A stretch of 64,000 nt of DNA. Origin: Neoscytalidium dimidiatum. Taxonomy: Eukaryota; Ascomycota; Dothideomycetes; Botryosphaeriales; Botryosphaeriaceae. Positions 63,547 through 64,000 of the stretch are shown in pieces. Position 1 is the stretch's first letter; every line of letters begins with the position of its first letter. The notes under the pieces were generated by a model. The model made no database searches and had not been told where the DNA came from. It saw only the letters and a list, made by a program, of their open reading frames with translations. The DNA is taken from assembly GCA_037367355.1 (NCBI GenBank), contig CM074698.1, positions 3,782,001-3,846,000 on the forward strand, given 5' to 3'. Made by a program: the position numbers and the translations under genes.

Positions 63547-64000
63547 CTATGACCTGTCATCAGGCGCAAAGATATCGTTCCAGAAGCCACGGTAGTGCTT
63601 CTTCTCACCTAGCTCCTTCAACTCCTTCACCTCCGTCGGCGTCAATTTGAACGACACGACTCTCAAGTAATCCACCAGACGCTGCTCCTTTGAGCTCGTC
63701 GTGATTGGGATGATGTCCTGATCGATGCACCACCTCAGCGCGATCTCGCCCTCACTGACCGCATACTTCTTGGCTAGCGCTGCGCTTAGCTCGTCGATAG
63801 GACCGGGCTTAGCTTTGGTGGCTGCGCTCAGTGGGCCGTATGCCTGAGTGGCGATACCGTGCTGGTTGTGGAAGTCGAGCAGCTTGGGGTGCTGCAGGTA
63901 CGGGTGGAACTCGATCTGGTTGACGGCCGGGACGACCTTGGCCGTCTTGAGCGTCGCCTCCAGGTGCTGCGGCAGGTAGTTGGACACGCCAATGGATTTG
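63547..64000 (-). CDS. Aldo-keto reductase, 3' part only (gene runs off the window)
   Basis: NADPH-dependent TIM-barrel reductase, open at the right edge; only about the last 151 codons are present, ending at 63547. Visible family segments are [14 protein letters not shown], then [15 protein letters not shown], then [12 protein letters not shown], then [22 protein letters not shown] (the NADPH-phosphate-binding loop), and the C-terminal loop KHYRGFW. The catalytic Asp, Tyr, Lys and His lie upstream and are not in this window. The start codon is therefore unknown. It resembles the fungal GCY/xylose-reductase-like branch; the substrate cannot be decided. Confidence 0.88.
   Translation of the reverse strand, partial: KSIGVSNYLPQHLEATLKTAKVVPAVNQIEFHPYLQHPKLLDFHNQHGIATQAYGPLSAATKAKPGPIDELSAALAKKYAVSEGEIALRWCIDQDIIPITTSSKEQRLVDYLRVVSFKLTPTEVKELKELGEKKHYRGFWNDIFAPDDRS

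Overview
The window is nuclear DNA of a filamentous ascomycete (Pezizomycotina; a Dothideomycete is my best guess, but the class is inferred). The signs are genes with short introns (about 45-140 bp) that have GT..AG ends, multi-kilobase spacers between genes, no operons, and a typical fungal gene set: a KDM4-type demethylase, a STRIPAK subunit, Cbf1, Yag7, RNA polymerase III subunit 2, GH43 and DUF4246.

Layout, left to right: KDM4-like JmjN/JmjC/PHD demethylase (2648-7109, -); cytochrome P450 (10390-12186, +); a frame-disrupted ankyrin-type gene (12762-15175, -); YAG7 (16578-18182, -); a 6.4 kb gene-free stretch; CBF1 bHLH factor (24571-25644, +); an acetoacetate-decarboxylase-like gene with two compensating frameshifts (28854-29579, -) beside a heavily decayed medium-chain dehydrogenase (about 30060-30926, +); a secreted GH43 arabinanase-like enzyme (33067-34348, -); the STRIPAK scaffold HAM-2/Far11 (36673-40134, +); a BTB-fold protein with a proline-rich insert (41123-42894, -); a HAD/class II terpene cyclase fusion of the drimane-synthase type (43422-45053, -); an SDR (47394-48401, +); a DUF4246 gene broken by a tandem duplication and a stop codon (49614-51802, -); an intact MDR oxidoreductase (54174-55435, +); a 3.8 kb gene-poor stretch; RPC2 (59231-63070, -); and the 3' part of an aldo-keto reductase running off the right edge (63547-64000, -).

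Conserved housekeeping and regulatory genes alternate with accessory metabolic genes. The accessory genes are where decay is seen: three or four of them carry frameshifts, a duplication or a stop codon. The most interesting item is the terpene cyclase. Its N-terminal HAD phosphatase motifs and C-terminal DxDTT motif match the AstC/drimenol-synthase architecture, and the only plausible tailoring enzyme beside it is the SDR 2.3 kb away. Exon boundaries were placed by hand from splice signals and reading-frame continuity; no database search was run.
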